A stretch of DNA of 64,000 bases, from NCBI GenBank assembly GCA_947564305.1, contig CANOBT010000006.1, positions 12,185 through 76,184 on the forward strand. Reading direction: 5' to 3'. How positions within the stretch are numbered: position 1 is the first letter of the stretch; each line of letters begins with the position of its first letter. This document shows, piece by piece, positions 9,386 through 19,636 of this stretch. This stretch comes from an uncultured Lachnospiraceae bacterium (GTDB lineage Bacteria; Bacillota_A; Clostridia; Lachnospirales; Lachnospiraceae). The notes below the pieces were generated by a model. That model was not told the origin of the DNA and searched no databases. It saw only the letters and a list, made by a program, of their open reading frames with translations. A program made the position numbers and the translations under genes.

Positions 9386-10531
9386 TTATCTTTTTTTCGC
9401 CGCTTCCTCCGGCTCCTCTCTCAGCCTGAGAATTCCGTCGATAAGGATTCGTGCATCGTCGAATATATAATCAAATGCCCCGGCCTGGCACATATTGATC
9501 ACTACCATTCCTATCGGCACCGCAAGAATCAGTCCAAGCACACTGCTGACCCGGTATCCCACATATAATAGGAATAAAGTCACAAGAGGATTCATCCCCA
9601 TACTGTCCGCCACCAGTTTCGGCTGCAGAATCTGCCTGCTGATCTGTGTAACGGCATAAATAACCACCAACAGCAGCGCCGTCTTATAGTTCCCCACAAG
9701 AAGCTTATACAGCGCCCAGGGGATCATGGCCGTTCCGGTACCGAAAAACGGCAGGAAATCCAGAAACGCAATCAGAAAAGCAACCAATGCAAAATATTTA
9801 ATCTTCAGCAGTGCAAAGCCTATCAGCAAAATCAAAAATACAATCCCCATAATCTTAAACTGCGCCCGGAAGTATCCGCCCACTGCATATCTCATATTGT
9901 CCATCACCAGGGTCATCCGTTTTACGATTGACTGCGGCATCACCTTCTTTGCCCAGTTCAGAACTTCCTCCCGCTCCACGGTAAAGAAATACGCTGAGAC
10001 CACTGCCACCAGCACAGAAACCAGATAGAAGGGAAGGCGCATAGCCAGATTACCCGCCGCCGTCACCGTAGGCTCCCCAATCTTGGAGATTAAATCCCCC
10101 ATATACAGGTTAATATTTTCCACCATGGACTGAAAGCCTGTCTGAACCTCCTCCGGCAGTTTTTCAAACAGGCCGGACAGGGAACCCCCGATTTCCCATA
10201 GCCCGCTCTCCAACTGACCGTAAAGTTCCGGTATATTCTTGATGAAATCCCCCGCCTCTGTCACGAGCCTGCTGACCGCCAGATAAAACAACAAGACGAT
10301 CAGAGCAATCACCAGGATAACGATCAGCGCAGAACCCAGTTTCTTTACAATCTTAAAATGCTTTTCCAGCCAGTCCACCACCGGCGCGGCAATGGCGGAA
10401 ATGCACCATCCGATTACGAACGGCATGAAAAAAATGATTGCCTTCACTCCTATGATGATAAATGCAGCAGTTGCCAGAATACTGAATACGAGGCTCACCG
10501 CTACCTGCCAATATGGCCGCTTACTTTCCAT
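9386..10531 (-). CDS. AI-2E family transporter (PF01594-type membrane protein)
   Basis: The 381-residue protein has about seven to eight membrane segments and the family pattern: an N-terminal pair of spans, a soluble middle region (about 90-150), and a conserved C-terminal block (FLPFFGTGTAMIPWALY, then ISRQILQPKLVADSMGMNPLVTLF). Members have been linked to autoinducer-2 export, to Na+/H+ antiport and to general solute export, so the substrate is open. AGAGGTG lies 8 bases before the ATG. It starts 30 bases after engB and is probably the last gene of that operon. Confidence 0.9.
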   Translation of the reverse strand: MESKRPYWQVAVSLVFSILATAAFIIIGVKAIIFFMPFVIGWCISAIAAPVVDWLEKHFKIVKKLGSALIVILVIALIVLLFYLAVSRLVTEAGDFIKNIPELYGQLESGLWEIGGSLSGLFEKLPEEVQTGFQSMVENINLYMGDLISKIGEPTVTAAGNLAMRLPFYLVSVLVAVVSAYFFTVEREEVLNWAKKVMPQSIVKRMTLVMDNMRYAVGGYFRAQFKIMGIVFLILLIGFALLKIKYFALVAFLIAFLDFLPFFGTGTAMIPWALYKLLVGNYKTALLLVVIYAVTQISRQILQPKLVADSMGMNPLVTLFLLYVGYRVSSVLGLILAVPIGMVVINMCQAGAFDYIFDDARILIDGILRLREEPEEAAKKR

Positions 10532-10561
10532 GAATCGAACACCTCTGCTTTTTTATTACAT

Positions 10562-11149
10562 TTATACAAGACATTCCGTTTCTACATATTCCCAGATTTC
10601 CTCCCGTCCCTGTTTTGTGACGGAAGAAAACAAGATCATCTTTGTTCCCGGAACCAGTTTCAGCCCGTCTTTGAGTACTTTCATCTGCTTTTGCACCTGG
10701 CTCCGTTTCAGCTTATCCAGTTTCGTCGCGATGATCACAGGCTGGAATCCCTGATCCAGAATCCACCGGTACATCATCCTGTCATTTGCAGACGGCACAT
10801 GCCGGATATCAATCAAAAGAAATACCGCTTTGAGCTTAGAAGAGCTGTGGAGATACCGTTCCACCAGCTTTCCCCACTGCTCCTTCTCCTTCTCAGACAC
10901 CTTCGCATACCCATAGCCCGGGAGGTCTACCAGATAGATTTCCTCATTGATATTGTAATAATTGATTGTCTGGGTCTTTCCCGGAGTCGCGGAAATACGT
11001 GCGTAGGATTTCCTGTTCATTAAGGCATTAATGAGCGAAGATTTCCCCACATTGGATTTCCCCGCAAATGCAATCTCCGGTTTATCATTTTCCGGCAGCG
11101 TACTGGTGATTCCACATACTGTTTCCAAGTTTACATTTTTAATTACCAT
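10562..11149 (-). CDS. engB: Ribosome biogenesis GTP-binding protein YihA/YsxC (EngB)
   Basis: A 195-residue TRAFAC GTPase needed for late large-subunit assembly. The P-loop AFAGKSNVGKSSLI (about 28-41), switch region TPGKTQTINYY, DLPGYGYAKV (G3) and TKLDKL (G4) are all present. Length is typical for the family. It starts 15 bases after lon, and lon-engB adjacency is conserved in Firmicutes. Confidence 0.96.
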   Translation of the reverse strand: MVIKNVNLETVCGITSTLPENDKPEIAFAGKSNVGKSSLINALMNRKSYARISATPGKTQTINYYNINEEIYLVDLPGYGYAKVSEKEKEQWGKLVERYLHSSSKLKAVFLLIDIRHVPSANDRMMYRWILDQGFQPVIIATKLDKLKRSQVQKQMKVLKDGLKLVPGTKMILFSSVTKQGREEIWEYVETECLV

Positions 11150-11164
11150 ATGATTCCCTTCCTA

Positions 11165-13483
11165 TCAACCCACAAGCGAGCGCCCCAGCACTTCATCCAT
11201 ATGTTCCACCGGAACAATTTCCAGTCCTTTCGTGATTTCTGCAGACAATTCCTCTACATCAGCCTTATTTTTCTTTGGAATCAAAACAATCTTAATCCCT
11301 GCGTTTTTCGCCGCCAGAAGCTTTTCTTTCAGCCCGCCGATAGGAAGCACCCTTCCGCGCAGCGTGACTTCTCCGGTCATGGCAAGGTCAGCCCGCACCT
11401 TCCTGTCTGTGATTGCAGAAATCATCGCAGTTGCCATGGTAATTCCGGCTGACGGTCCATCCTTTGGAACCGCTCCCTCCGGAATATGTACATGGATATC
11501 ATGCTTTTCAAAAAAATCTTCCGCAATCTCATAACGTGTACTTATCGAACGGATATAACTGATTCCGGTCTGTGCAGATTCCTTCATCACATCGCCAAGC
11601 TGTCCGGTCAGCAGGATGTCCCCCTTTCCCGGCATGATATTCACCTCAATCTGCAGGGTGTCCCCGCCCACACTGGTCCATGCCAGGCCGCGGACAATCC
11701 CTACCTCATCACAGGCATTTGCCATCTGGTAAGAGAACTTTTCTTTTCCAAGATATTTCTGGAGATTCTTCTCCGTGACCGAAACCTTTTTCTTCTTTTC
11801 TGTCAGAATCTCCTTCGCCGATTTCCGGCAGATATTTCCAATCTCTCTCTCCAACTGACGCACCCCGGCTTCTTTCGTATAATTCCGAATCATTTTCCCA
11901 ATGGCCTGCCTGCCGAGAGACAGCATAGCAGCATCAAGCCCATGCTTCTCCAATTGTTTCGGAATCAAATGCTCCGTTGCAATATGAAGTTTCTCGTTTT
12001 CCGTATAACTGCTGACCTCTATGATCTCCATTCTGTCCAGAAGCGGCCTCGGAATCGTCTGAGTCGTATTTGCCGTGGTCACAAACAGCACTTCTGACAA
12101 ATCCAGAGGCACTTCCAGATAATGGTCCCGGAACTTTTTATTCTGCTCACTGTCCAGAACCTCCAGAAGTGCGGAGAAAGTATCTCCCTTATAGTCTGTA
12201 CTGACTTTATCAATTTCATCCAAAAGCAGCAGAGGATTTTTCACCCCCGCCGTCCTGATCCCATTAGCGATCCTGCCCGGCATGGCTCCCACATAAGTCT
12301 TTCTATGCCCTCGGATTTCCGCTTCATCCCGCACTCCTCCAAGTGAAATACGGACATATGGCTTTTTCAGAGCGCGCGCCAGAGATCTTGCAATCGAAGT
12401 TTTTCCGGTTCCAGGCGGTCCCACCAGACAAAGGATTGGACTTTCCCCCTTTTTCGTGAGGGCGCGCACAGCCAGAAATTCCAACACTCTCTCCTTCACC
12501 TGCTCCAATCCATAATGATCCTCTTCCAACACTTTCTTCGCAAATGCCATATCTGCGCTGTCTTTTACCGCCTTGTTCCAAGGCAGTTCAAGGAGTGTCT
12601 CAATATAAGTACGAAGCACTGCGCTCTCTGACGGACTGTTCAGAGAACTTTTAAACCGGCTGATCTCCTTTAACAGTTTTTCCTTAACTTCTTTCGGCGC
12701 TTTTAATTTTTTCGCAGCCTGTTCAAATTCCTCCGCATCCGAAAGTGTTGAATCCTCTCCTAATTCTTCGCGAATCAGTTTCAACTGCTCCCGCAGGATA
12801 TATTCCCTCTGATGCTTGTCCACACGTTCTTTCACTTTGGACCGGATATCATCCTTAATATCCATAATCTGGACTTCATTGACCAGTTTAAAAGCCAGCA
12901 TTTCATAACGTTTCCCAAAATCTGTCTGATTCAGAATTTCCTGTTGGTCAGTATAATACAGCGGAATATTCGCGGAAATCTCATCCACCAGTTCTTTCAG
13001 ATCTTTAATCTCCAGGATACGGCCTACCCCTTCTTTTGACATTTTTCCATTCTTGGCCGCGTAATCCACGAAAATGTCTTTCAAACTACGTACCATTGCC
13101 TGGGTATTTAAATTCTCCGGCATCTGAAAATCCGACTCATCAATGATATCTACCTCTGCACGCAGATAGGGAGTATCGTACTCGATATTTTTCAGGATTC
13201 CCCTTGTCTCCCCGGCCACAAGGACCCGCAGAAGTTTTTTCGGCAGTTTGATTATCTGCTTCACAGAAGCAACTGTTCCTACCTCATACACCTCTCTCTG
13301 GTCCGGTTCCTCTGTCTCCTGTTCCCGCTGCGTTGCAAGAAAAATCTGTTGGTCTTCCAGCATAGCCTCCTGCACCGCCGCAATTGAGCGTTCCCGGCTG
13401 ATGTCAAAATGCACCACCATCTCCGGCATGATCGTCATGCCCCGCAGGGCAACCATCGGAAGGCTTTTTCTCTCACTTTTCAT
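11165..13483 (-). CDS. lon: ATP-dependent protease La
   Basis: The 772-residue serine protease degrades misfolded and regulatory proteins in the cytoplasm. It has the N-terminal LON substrate domain (about 10-200), an AAA+ module with Walker A GPPGTGKTS and Walker B LLLLDEIDK, and the C-terminal protease domain with catalytic Ser in PKDGPSAGIT (about 678) and Lys in GGLKEKLLAA (about 720). Length and order are typical. It follows clpX after 186 bases that hold no gene, so an internal promoter is possible there. Confidence 0.97.
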   Translation of the reverse strand: MKSERKSLPMVALRGMTIMPEMVVHFDISRERSIAAVQEAMLEDQQIFLATQREQETEEPDQREVYEVGTVASVKQIIKLPKKLLRVLVAGETRGILKNIEYDTPYLRAEVDIIDESDFQMPENLNTQAMVRSLKDIFVDYAAKNGKMSKEGVGRILEIKDLKELVDEISANIPLYYTDQQEILNQTDFGKRYEMLAFKLVNEVQIMDIKDDIRSKVKERVDKHQREYILREQLKLIREELGEDSTLSDAEEFEQAAKKLKAPKEVKEKLLKEISRFKSSLNSPSESAVLRTYIETLLELPWNKAVKDSADMAFAKKVLEEDHYGLEQVKERVLEFLAVRALTKKGESPILCLVGPPGTGKTSIARSLARALKKPYVRISLGGVRDEAEIRGHRKTYVGAMPGRIANGIRTAGVKNPLLLLDEIDKVSTDYKGDTFSALLEVLDSEQNKKFRDHYLEVPLDLSEVLFVTTANTTQTIPRPLLDRMEIIEVSSYTENEKLHIATEHLIPKQLEKHGLDAAMLSLGRQAIGKMIRNYTKEAGVRQLEREIGNICRKSAKEILTEKKKKVSVTEKNLQKYLGKEKFSYQMANACDEVGIVRGLAWTSVGGDTLQIEVNIMPGKGDILLTGQLGDVMKESAQTGISYIRSISTRYEIAEDFFEKHDIHVHIPEGAVPKDGPSAGITMATAMISAITDRKVRADLAMTGEVTLRGRVLPIGGLKEKLLAAKNAGIKIVLIPKKNKADVEELSAEITKGLEIVPVEHMDEVLGRSLVG

Positions 13484-13669
13484 GTATCGTTTTCCTCCAA
13501 ATCCGCAACTATTTAAGTCACCTGCAAGTTTCTCCCGTAAATCTTCTTACATTCTCTGCAGTATATGAAGCGCGGCATCCCTGCTTCACGTTCTATACGA
13601 AAGGGCAGGTACCTGGTTTTCCCATAATACCCGCCCATTGTGTCCTCATTCCTTAAAGAGTTACAGTAC

Positions 13670-14941
13670 CTAAGCACTGCGCGGCGTCAAAAACGACCTG
13701 CGTTCTTCCCCGTCGCATTCATATAAAGGCTGTCCTGTACCCTGCACAGTATCCTTCGTGATCCTGCATTCCTTGATTGTCTCATCAGAGGGTACACGGA
13801 ACATTGTATCCATCATAATCCCTTCCATGATCGCACGTAAGCCTCTGGCTCCCGTCTTTCTTGCAAGCGTCGTCTCCGCAATGGCAGTCAGTGCATCCCG
13901 GTCAAATTCCAGACGGACGCCATCCAGTTCCAAAAGTTTCTGATACTGTTTGACAATCGCACTCTTAGGCTCTGTCAGTATACGAATCAATGCTTTCTTA
14001 TCCAACATCTCCAAAGCGACTGTCACCGGAAGACGCCCCACCAACTCAGGAATAAGACCGAATTTCACCAAATCCTGCGGAAGCGCTTCTTTTAGCAGCA
14101 CATCCACGTTGTACTCATGCTGGGTTGCAATCTCCGCATTAAAACCAATAGATTTTCTGTCAAGACGGGTCTCAATAATCTTGTCAAGACCTTCAAATGC
14201 ACCTCCGCAGATAAACAGAATATTAGTCGTATCTATCTGGATCAATTCCTGATGGGGATGCTTTCTCCCGCCCTGCGGCGGAACGGATGCAATCGTCCCT
14301 TCTATGATTTTCAAAAGCGCCTGCTGTACACCTTCCCCTGATACGTCACGGGTAATGGACGGATTCTCTGATTTTCTTGTAATCTTATCAATCTCATCAA
14401 TGTAGATAATGCCATGCTCCGCACGTTCGATATCTCCATCTGCCGCCTGGATGACTTTCAAGAGGATGTTCTCTACATCTTCCCCCACATACCCTGCTTC
14501 CGTCAGGGCTGTGGCATCTGCGATTGCAAAGGGCACATTTAAAACTTTTGCCAGCGTCTGAGCGAGAAGCGTCTTTCCGCATCCCGTAGGTCCCAGCATA
14601 AGGATATTGCTCTTCTGAAGTTCCACCCCCAGATCCTGTTCCGCCAGAATCCGCTTATAATGATTATATACGGCGACTGAAAGCACTTTCTTCGCTTCTT
14701 CCTGCCCGATAACATAATCATCCAGAAATGCTTTCATCTCCTCCGGTGTGAGCAGATTGATATCTGCAAAAGGATTTCTCTCGTCATATTCCAGTTCTTC
14801 TTCGATAATTTCAGAACATACCTCCACGCATTCATCGCAGATAAATGCCCCGTTCGGTCCTGAGATTAGCTTGCGGACCTGTGTCTGCGGCTTATTACAG
14901 AAAGAACATCTTACAATCTCTTCCATCATTTTTCCTGCCAT
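13670..14941 (-). CDS. clpX: ATP-dependent Clp protease ATP-binding subunit ClpX
   Basis: A 423-residue AAA+ unfoldase that feeds substrates to ClpP. The N-terminal zinc-binding domain has CSFC (residues 12-15) and CDEC; Walker A is [10 protein letters not shown] (about 122), Walker [10 protein letters not shown], and sensor regions follow. The IGF-type ClpP-docking loop is not exact by eye, though KSIGFNAE is present at the expected place. GAGGTGA precedes the ATG by 7-8 bases. It starts 24 bases after clpP. Confidence 0.97.
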   Translation of the reverse strand: MAGKMMEEIVRCSFCNKPQTQVRKLISGPNGAFICDECVEVCSEIIEEELEYDERNPFADINLLTPEEMKAFLDDYVIGQEEAKKVLSVAVYNHYKRILAEQDLGVELQKSNILMLGPTGCGKTLLAQTLAKVLNVPFAIADATALTEAGYVGEDVENILLKVIQAADGDIERAEHGIIYIDEIDKITRKSENPSITRDVSGEGVQQALLKIIEGTIASVPPQGGRKHPHQELIQIDTTNILFICGGAFEGLDKIIETRLDRKSIGFNAEIATQHEYNVDVLLKEALPQDLVKFGLIPELVGRLPVTVALEMLDKKALIRILTEPKSAIVKQYQKLLELDGVRLEFDRDALTAIAETTLARKTGARGLRAIMEGIMMDTMFRVPSDETIKECRITKDTVQGTGQPLYECDGEERRSFLTPRSA

Positions 14942-14965
14942 TTCATTTTCACCTCATATAATCCC

Positions 14966-15547
14966 TTAATGTTTGGCAATGACTTCATCAACCAGTCCAT
15001 ATTCCTTTGCCTCCTCGGCAGACATGAAATTATCTCTTTCTGTGTCCACCTGGATGGTTTCCAAAGGCTGCCCGGTATTAGCTGCCAGAATCTCATTTAA
15101 CCGCTTTCTGGTTCTCAAAATATGTTCCGCGGCAATCTGGATTTCCGTCGCCTGCCCTCTGGCACCGCCGGAAGGCTGATGAATCATAATCTCCGCATTC
15201 GGCAGGGCAAACCTCTTGCCCTTAGTTCCGCCGGAAAGCAGGAAGGACCCCATGCTGGCTGCCATACCGATACACACAGTCGAAACATCACACTTAATAT
15301 ACTGCATGGTATCATAGATTGCCAGGCCCGCAGTCACAGAGCCGCCCGGGCTGTTGATATAGAGCTGAATATCCTTGTTCGGGTCATCTGCTTCCAGGAA
15401 CAGAAGCTGAGCCACAACAATATTTGCCGAAACATCCGTCACTTCTTCTCCCAGAAAAATAATCCTGTCCTTCAATAACCTGGAATAAATATCATAGGAA
15501 CGTTCCCCGCGGCTCGTCTGTTCAATGACATAAGGTACTAAACTCAT
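14966..15547 (-). CDS. clpP: ATP-dependent Clp protease proteolytic subunit
   Basis: The 193-residue serine peptidase has catalytic Ser98 in GMAASMGSF, His123 in MIHQPSGG and an Asp in the TERDNFMS region, the full ClpP triad. It forms the tetradecameric chamber used with ClpX. It lies between tig and clpX on the same strand, the usual Firmicutes arrangement. Confidence 0.97.
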   Translation of the reverse strand: MSLVPYVIEQTSRGERSYDIYSRLLKDRIIFLGEEVTDVSANIVVAQLLFLEADDPNKDIQLYINSPGGSVTAGLAIYDTMQYIKCDVSTVCIGMAASMGSFLLSGGTKGKRFALPNAEIMIHQPSGGARGQATEIQIAAEHILRTRKRLNEILAANTGQPLETIQVDTERDNFMSAEEAKEYGLVDEVIAKH

Positions 15548-15668
15548 CTGAAAATCTCCCTTCTGAAATCATGCTTCCAGCCTGCCCGTTTCACGAGCAG
15601 GCTGAGGATTTACTTTGCCTTTCAGTTCACATCCTGCCTGAATATGAACCGCTGCAACTCTTAATACT

Positions 15669-16955
15669 TTATTCTTCCACCGCTGCGTCAGCAATCAGTG
15701 TGATTGCATCCTGAACAACAATGTTCTCCTTCAATTCTTCTATCCGTGCTTCTCCCATGTTCTCTTTCAGCTTCTCCACTTCCATATTGTAAGTGTCAGC
15801 CATCTTCTGCAGTTCTTCTTCCAGACGTTCCTCGGATACCTGGATATTCTCTGCCTTGGCAACCGCTTCAAGAGTCAGTCTTGTCCGAATGTTCTTCATT
15901 GCCTGCTTTTCGAGGTCCTGCTTCATCCGTTCATCTGAAAGTCCTGTCATCTGGTAATACATTTCCTTCGTCATACCCTGCATCTGCAGACGGTAGGACA
16001 TATCATCCTGCATCTGCCTTACCTGCAGATCAACCATCGGCTGCGGAATATCCATCTCTGCATTCTCTGTCGCCTGCTCTACGGACTGATCCTCTACGCT
16101 TTCGCGTGCCTCTGCTGTCTTCCTGTCAACAAGCTTTTTCTCAACTTCTACCCTGTATTCCTCCATAGTCTCGCATTCTGATACCTCAGAAGCGAACTCG
16201 TCATCCAACTCCGGCAGTTCTCTTTCCTTAATCGCCTTGATCGTACATTTAAATACAGCTGGTTTGCCGGCCAGTTCTTTCGCATGATAATCTTCCGGGA
16301 ATGTCACATTGACTTCCATCTCTTTGTCAATTTCCGCACCAATCAATTGCTCTTCAAATCCAGGGATAAAGGAACCAGATCCGATAGTCAGCGGATAATC
16401 TGTACTCTTTCCGCCTTCAAAAGCTTCTCCATCTACAAATCCTTCAAAATCCAGTGTAACCATGTCCTTATCCTGAACAGCACGGTCTGTCACATCCACA
16501 GTACGTCCATTGCGCTCACGTTCCCTCTGGATCTCTGCATCTACATCTTCCTGTGTGACTTCTACTGAAATCTTATCCACTTTAAGGCCTTTATATTCAC
16601 CCAATGTTACTTCCGGCTTTACAGCAACTTCTGCGGTAAAGATGAATGGCTGCCCCTTTTCCATCTGAACGACATCAATCGCCGGTTGGGATACGATATC
16701 CAAATCACACTCGTCATATGCCTTTCCATAATGCTCCGGAATCATACGATTCACTGCTTCATCATAAAATATCTCCGGACCATACATCTTCTCCACCATC
16801 TGGCGCGGAACTTTTCCTTTTCTGAAACCTGGTATGGAAATTCTCTTACGCTCCTTCAGATATGCAGCCTGAAGCGCCTTCTCCACGTCCTCCGCAGCAA
16901 CCTCGATCGTAAGCTTTGCCATATTATGCTCTAACTTTTCTACCTGTAGACTCAT
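15669..16955 (-). CDS. tig: Trigger factor
   Basis: The 428-residue ribosome-bound chaperone and peptidyl-prolyl isomerase has the N-terminal ribosome-binding domain (FRKGKVPRQMVEKMYG signature, about 44-60), an FKBP-like domain (DMVTLDFEGFVDGEAFEGG, about 160-250) and the helical C-terminal chaperone domain. The site AGGAGGATAATTAAG precedes the ATG. It is first in the proteostasis operon. Confidence 0.96.
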   Translation of the reverse strand: MSLQVEKLEHNMAKLTIEVAAEDVEKALQAAYLKERKRISIPGFRKGKVPRQMVEKMYGPEIFYDEAVNRMIPEHYGKAYDECDLDIVSQPAIDVVQMEKGQPFIFTAEVAVKPEVTLGEYKGLKVDKISVEVTQEDVDAEIQRERERNGRTVDVTDRAVQDKDMVTLDFEGFVDGEAFEGGKSTDYPLTIGSGSFIPGFEEQLIGAEIDKEMEVNVTFPEDYHAKELAGKPAVFKCTIKAIKERELPELDDEFASEVSECETMEEYRVEVEKKLVDRKTAEARESVEDQSVEQATENAEMDIPQPMVDLQVRQMQDDMSYRLQMQGMTKEMYYQMTGLSDERMKQDLEKQAMKNIRTRLTLEAVAKAENIQVSEERLEEELQKMADTYNMEVEKLKENMGEARIEELKENIVVQDAITLIADAAVEE

Positions 16956-17046
16956 TTCTTAATTATCCTCCTTGACATTTGTAATCAATTTGCACGGCAA
17001 ATCGATTGCCGGTCATGCACGGGCATACGCCCACAATCATTAAACA

Positions 17047-17052
17047 AGTATA
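17047..17052 (-). promoter_or_regulatory. Likely -10 element upstream of tig
   Basis: TATACT on the minus strand lies about 90 bases before the tig start. The matching -35 is poor (TGGTAA at 17 bases). The leader between it and the gene holds short GC-rich inverted repeats such as GGGCGTATGCCC. Confidence 0.45.
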
Positions 17053-17095
17053 GCACAAGAGTCCCCTGATTACCAGCACTTTTTATAACGGCACT

Positions 17096-17641
17096 TCAAT
17101 AGATGATTGAGCGCCCTATTTCCTCCGCCTTCTCTTCTCCGCACAGTAGCCCGGTAAGCTTCAGCGCAAATGGAATCGCTGTCCCCATTCCGCGGCTCGT
17201 AATCAGATGCCCATCCACGCAAACCGCATCCTGCACCACATCCGCTCCTTCTAACTTCTCTTCAAAAGAAGGATAGCAGCAGGCTTTACGCCCTTTTAAA
17301 ATTCCGAGTCCGCCCAGAATACTCGGCGCCGCACAGATTGCCCCAATATACTGACCTTGCTCATGATGGGCCTCCAATAGCGCTCTGAGTCCCTTATGCT
17401 CCCTGAGATGGTTGGTTCCCGGCATTCCTCCTGGAAGAACCAACATATCTGTCTGTGTAAAATCCATTTCCTCAAATAAGAAATCTGCCTGCACCTCAAT
17501 CTGGTGAGACCCATGGATTGTTTTTTCTCCGGTAATAGACACCGTATCCACCTGAACTCCTGCCCTGCGAAGGATATCTACTACTGTAAGTCCTTCAATT
17601 TCTTCAAATCCGTCTGCTAAAAAAACACTGACTGTTTTCAT
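17096..17641 (-). CDS. DJ-1/PfpI family protein
   Basis: A 181-residue DJ-1/PfpI protein with the Rossmann-like start VSVFLADGFEEIE and the nucleophile-elbow Cys in GAICAAPSILGG. Family members include deglycase-like and chaperone-like proteins and thiazole-related ThiJ homologues, so function is unspecific. The start ATG overlaps the thrC stop (ATGA), which indicates translational coupling; AGGAG lies 10 bases upstream inside thrC. It is last in the leuC-leuD-thrC operon. Confidence 0.9.
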   Translation of the reverse strand: MKTVSVFLADGFEEIEGLTVVDILRRAGVQVDTVSITGEKTIHGSHQIEVQADFLFEEMDFTQTDMLVLPGGMPGTNHLREHKGLRALLEAHHEQGQYIGAICAAPSILGGLGILKGRKACCYPSFEEKLEGADVVQDAVCVDGHLITSRGMGTAIPFALKLTGLLCGEEKAEEIGRSIIY

Positions 17642-19125
17642 ATGTCCAATATCTCCTTCACGGTCTCTTTCATCTGATCTGCGTCGCATTCCCTTGTATG
17701 CAGAATCTCTGCATTGCGGATTTCCTCAATCGCATTCGGCACCTGCGTCCGTGAAACCTTTTCCAGTTCATCTATCAACTTAAATTCATCCATAGACTCG
17801 TATTTTCCGTCAATCGCACCCATTACGCTTTTGACAAATTTATAAGGACTGGCCGTAGAAGCAATCAGAGCCTTTTTATTATCACTGCCGCTTTCCCTGT
17901 AGGTCCTGCACACATGAGATGCCACCGCGGTATGCGTATCCATCACATAGCCGGTAGAATTGTAGGTATCCCGAATGGCTGCCTTTGTCTCCTCTTCTGT
18001 CGCAAATCCGCCCACAAAGTCGGAAAGCTGCTCTTTCATCTCCGGAGTAATCTCATATCTGCCCTCGGACTTCAATGCCTCCATCAGCTCCCGGTCTTTC
18101 CCGTCATCCTGTCCGGCAATCGCATAAATCAGCCTTTCCAGATTACTGGAAATCAGAATATCCATAGATGGTGATGAGGTCAGCACAAACTCCCGGTTCC
18201 TGTCATATGTCCCTGTCCGGAAGAAATCAAACAATACTTTATTCTCATTAGAAGCACAGATCAGTTTCGCAATCGGCACTCCCATCTGCTTTGCATAGTA
18301 AGCAGCCAAAATATTTCCAAAGTTTCCGGTTGGCACTGTCACATTGATTTCTTCTCCTGATGCAATCTCTCCGTTTTCCAAAAGCTTTGCATAGGCATAG
18401 ACATAGTACACTACCTGAGGAACCAGACGTCCGATATTAATGGAATTTGCAGAAGAGAATTGATAGCCTTTCTCTGCCATCTCTCTTTCCAGTTCCTTAT
18501 CTTCAAACAACGCCTTCACACCGCTCTGTGCATTGTCGAAATTGCCGTGGATCGCCACGACCGCCGTATTGCTTCCCTTCTGAGTCACCATTTGAAGCTC
18601 CTGGACCCTGCTGACTCCGTTTTTCGGATAAAATACAATAATCCGTGTTCCCGGTACATCCGCGAACCCTGCCAGAGCCGCTTTTCCAGTATCTCCAGAG
18701 GTGGCTGTCAGTATGACAATCTCATTCTCCACATGATTTTTTTTCGCTGACGTAGTCAGAAGATGCGGCAAAATGGAAAGTGCCATATCTTTGAACGCAA
18801 TCGTTGCACCGTGGAACAGCTCCAAATGATAAGTATCTCCCACCTTTACCAATGGTGCAATTACTTCCGTATCAAACTTCGAATCATAGGCGCTGTCAAT
18901 GCAGTGCTTTAACTCTTCCTCCGTGAAATCCGTCAGGAACCGCTTCATCACTTCATAAGCAGTCTCCTGATAGGACATTCCCTTCAGCTCTTCCATTGTC
19001 ACATCCAGTTTCGGCACAGACACCGGCACAAATAATCCTCCATCTTCTGCCAGCCCTTTCAGGATTGCCTCTGAAGCCGTTACCGTATTCTTTGCATCAC
19101 GTGTACTTTTATATAGTAGATTCAT
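17638..19125 (-). CDS. thrC: Threonine synthase
   Basis: The 495-residue PLP enzyme converts O-phosphohomoserine to threonine. The PLP-binding lysine is in GATIAFKDMALSILP (about residue 113); TATSGDTGKAALAGF is the phosphate-binding segment and PTGNFGNILA the later glycine-rich loop. Length fits the longer bacterial/fungal class. It begins 4 bases after leuD, so leucine and threonine pathway genes are co-transcribed. Confidence 0.96.
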   Translation of the reverse strand: MNLLYKSTRDAKNTVTASEAILKGLAEDGGLFVPVSVPKLDVTMEELKGMSYQETAYEVMKRFLTDFTEEELKHCIDSAYDSKFDTEVIAPLVKVGDTYHLELFHGATIAFKDMALSILPHLLTTSAKKNHVENEIVILTATSGDTGKAALAGFADVPGTRIIVFYPKNGVSRVQELQMVTQKGSNTAVVAIHGNFDNAQSGVKALFEDKELEREMAEKGYQFSSANSINIGRLVPQVVYYVYAYAKLLENGEIASGEEINVTVPTGNFGNILAAYYAKQMGVPIAKLICASNENKVLFDFFRTGTYDRNREFVLTSSPSMDILISSNLERLIYAIAGQDDGKDRELMEALKSEGRYEITPEMKEQLSDFVGGFATEEETKAAIRDTYNSTGYVMDTHTAVASHVCRTYRESGSDNKKALIASTASPYKFVKSVMGAIDGKYESMDEFKLIDELEKVSRTQVPNAIEEIRNAEILHTRECDADQMKETVKEILDI

Positions 19126-19129
19126 ATCA

Positions 19130-19636
19130 TCAACCCTCTGCTTTTTCCGCTTTTTTGCGGTTCGTATATTTCACCAGTCCGCCGGCTGCAATCAGCTTCT
19201 GCATAAACTCCGGAAATGCCTGCCCCTGAAACTCTGTACCCTTTGTCCGGTTATAAATCTTTCCACTGTCAAAATCCACTTCCACTTCGTCCCCGGCTTC
19301 AATGCCTTTAGCAGCCTCCGGACATTCGATAATCGGCAACCCAATATTAATCGCATTTCTATAGAAGATACGCGCAAATGTCTCCGCAATCACGCAGCTT
19401 ACTCCTGCTGTTTTCAAACACAACGGCGCATGCTCTCTGGAAGAACCGCAGCCAAAATTTTTATTTGCCACAATCAAGTCACCAGGCTGAACCTTTTTCA
19501 CAAAGTCCGGGTCAATATCCACCATCGCGTGGCTTGCCAGTTCTTGTGCATCAAAGGAATTCAAGTATCTTGCCGGAATGATTACATCTGTGTCTACATT
19601 ATCTCCATATTTAAAAACGTGCCCCAATGCTTTCAT
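19130..19636 (-). CDS. leuD: 3-isopropylmalate dehydratase small subunit
   Basis: A 168-residue swivel-domain subunit with the family signatures [21 protein letters not shown] and [11 protein letters not shown]. It pairs with LeuC to isomerise 2- and 3-isopropylmalate in leucine synthesis. The short length fits the archaeal/clostridial type. Its start overlaps the leuC stop by four bases. Confidence 0.96.
   Translation of the reverse strand: MKALGHVFKYGDNVDTDVIIPARYLNSFDAQELASHAMVDIDPDFVKKVQPGDLIVANKNFGCGSSREHAPLCLKTAGVSCVIAETFARIFYRNAINIGLPIIECPEAAKGIEAGDEVEVDFDSGKIYNRTKGTEFQGQAFPEFMQKLIAAGGLVKYTNRKKAEKAEG

Noticed and set aside
10358..11023. Plus-strand 221-codon frame
   Set aside because: Antisense to the AI-2E family gene and engB; no motif or ribosome site.
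13484..13669. Possible small gene or CIRCE heat-shock element between clpX and lon
   Set aside because: No open frame with a start and ribosome site, and no match to the CIRCE or CtsR repeats; only weak short inverted repeats.
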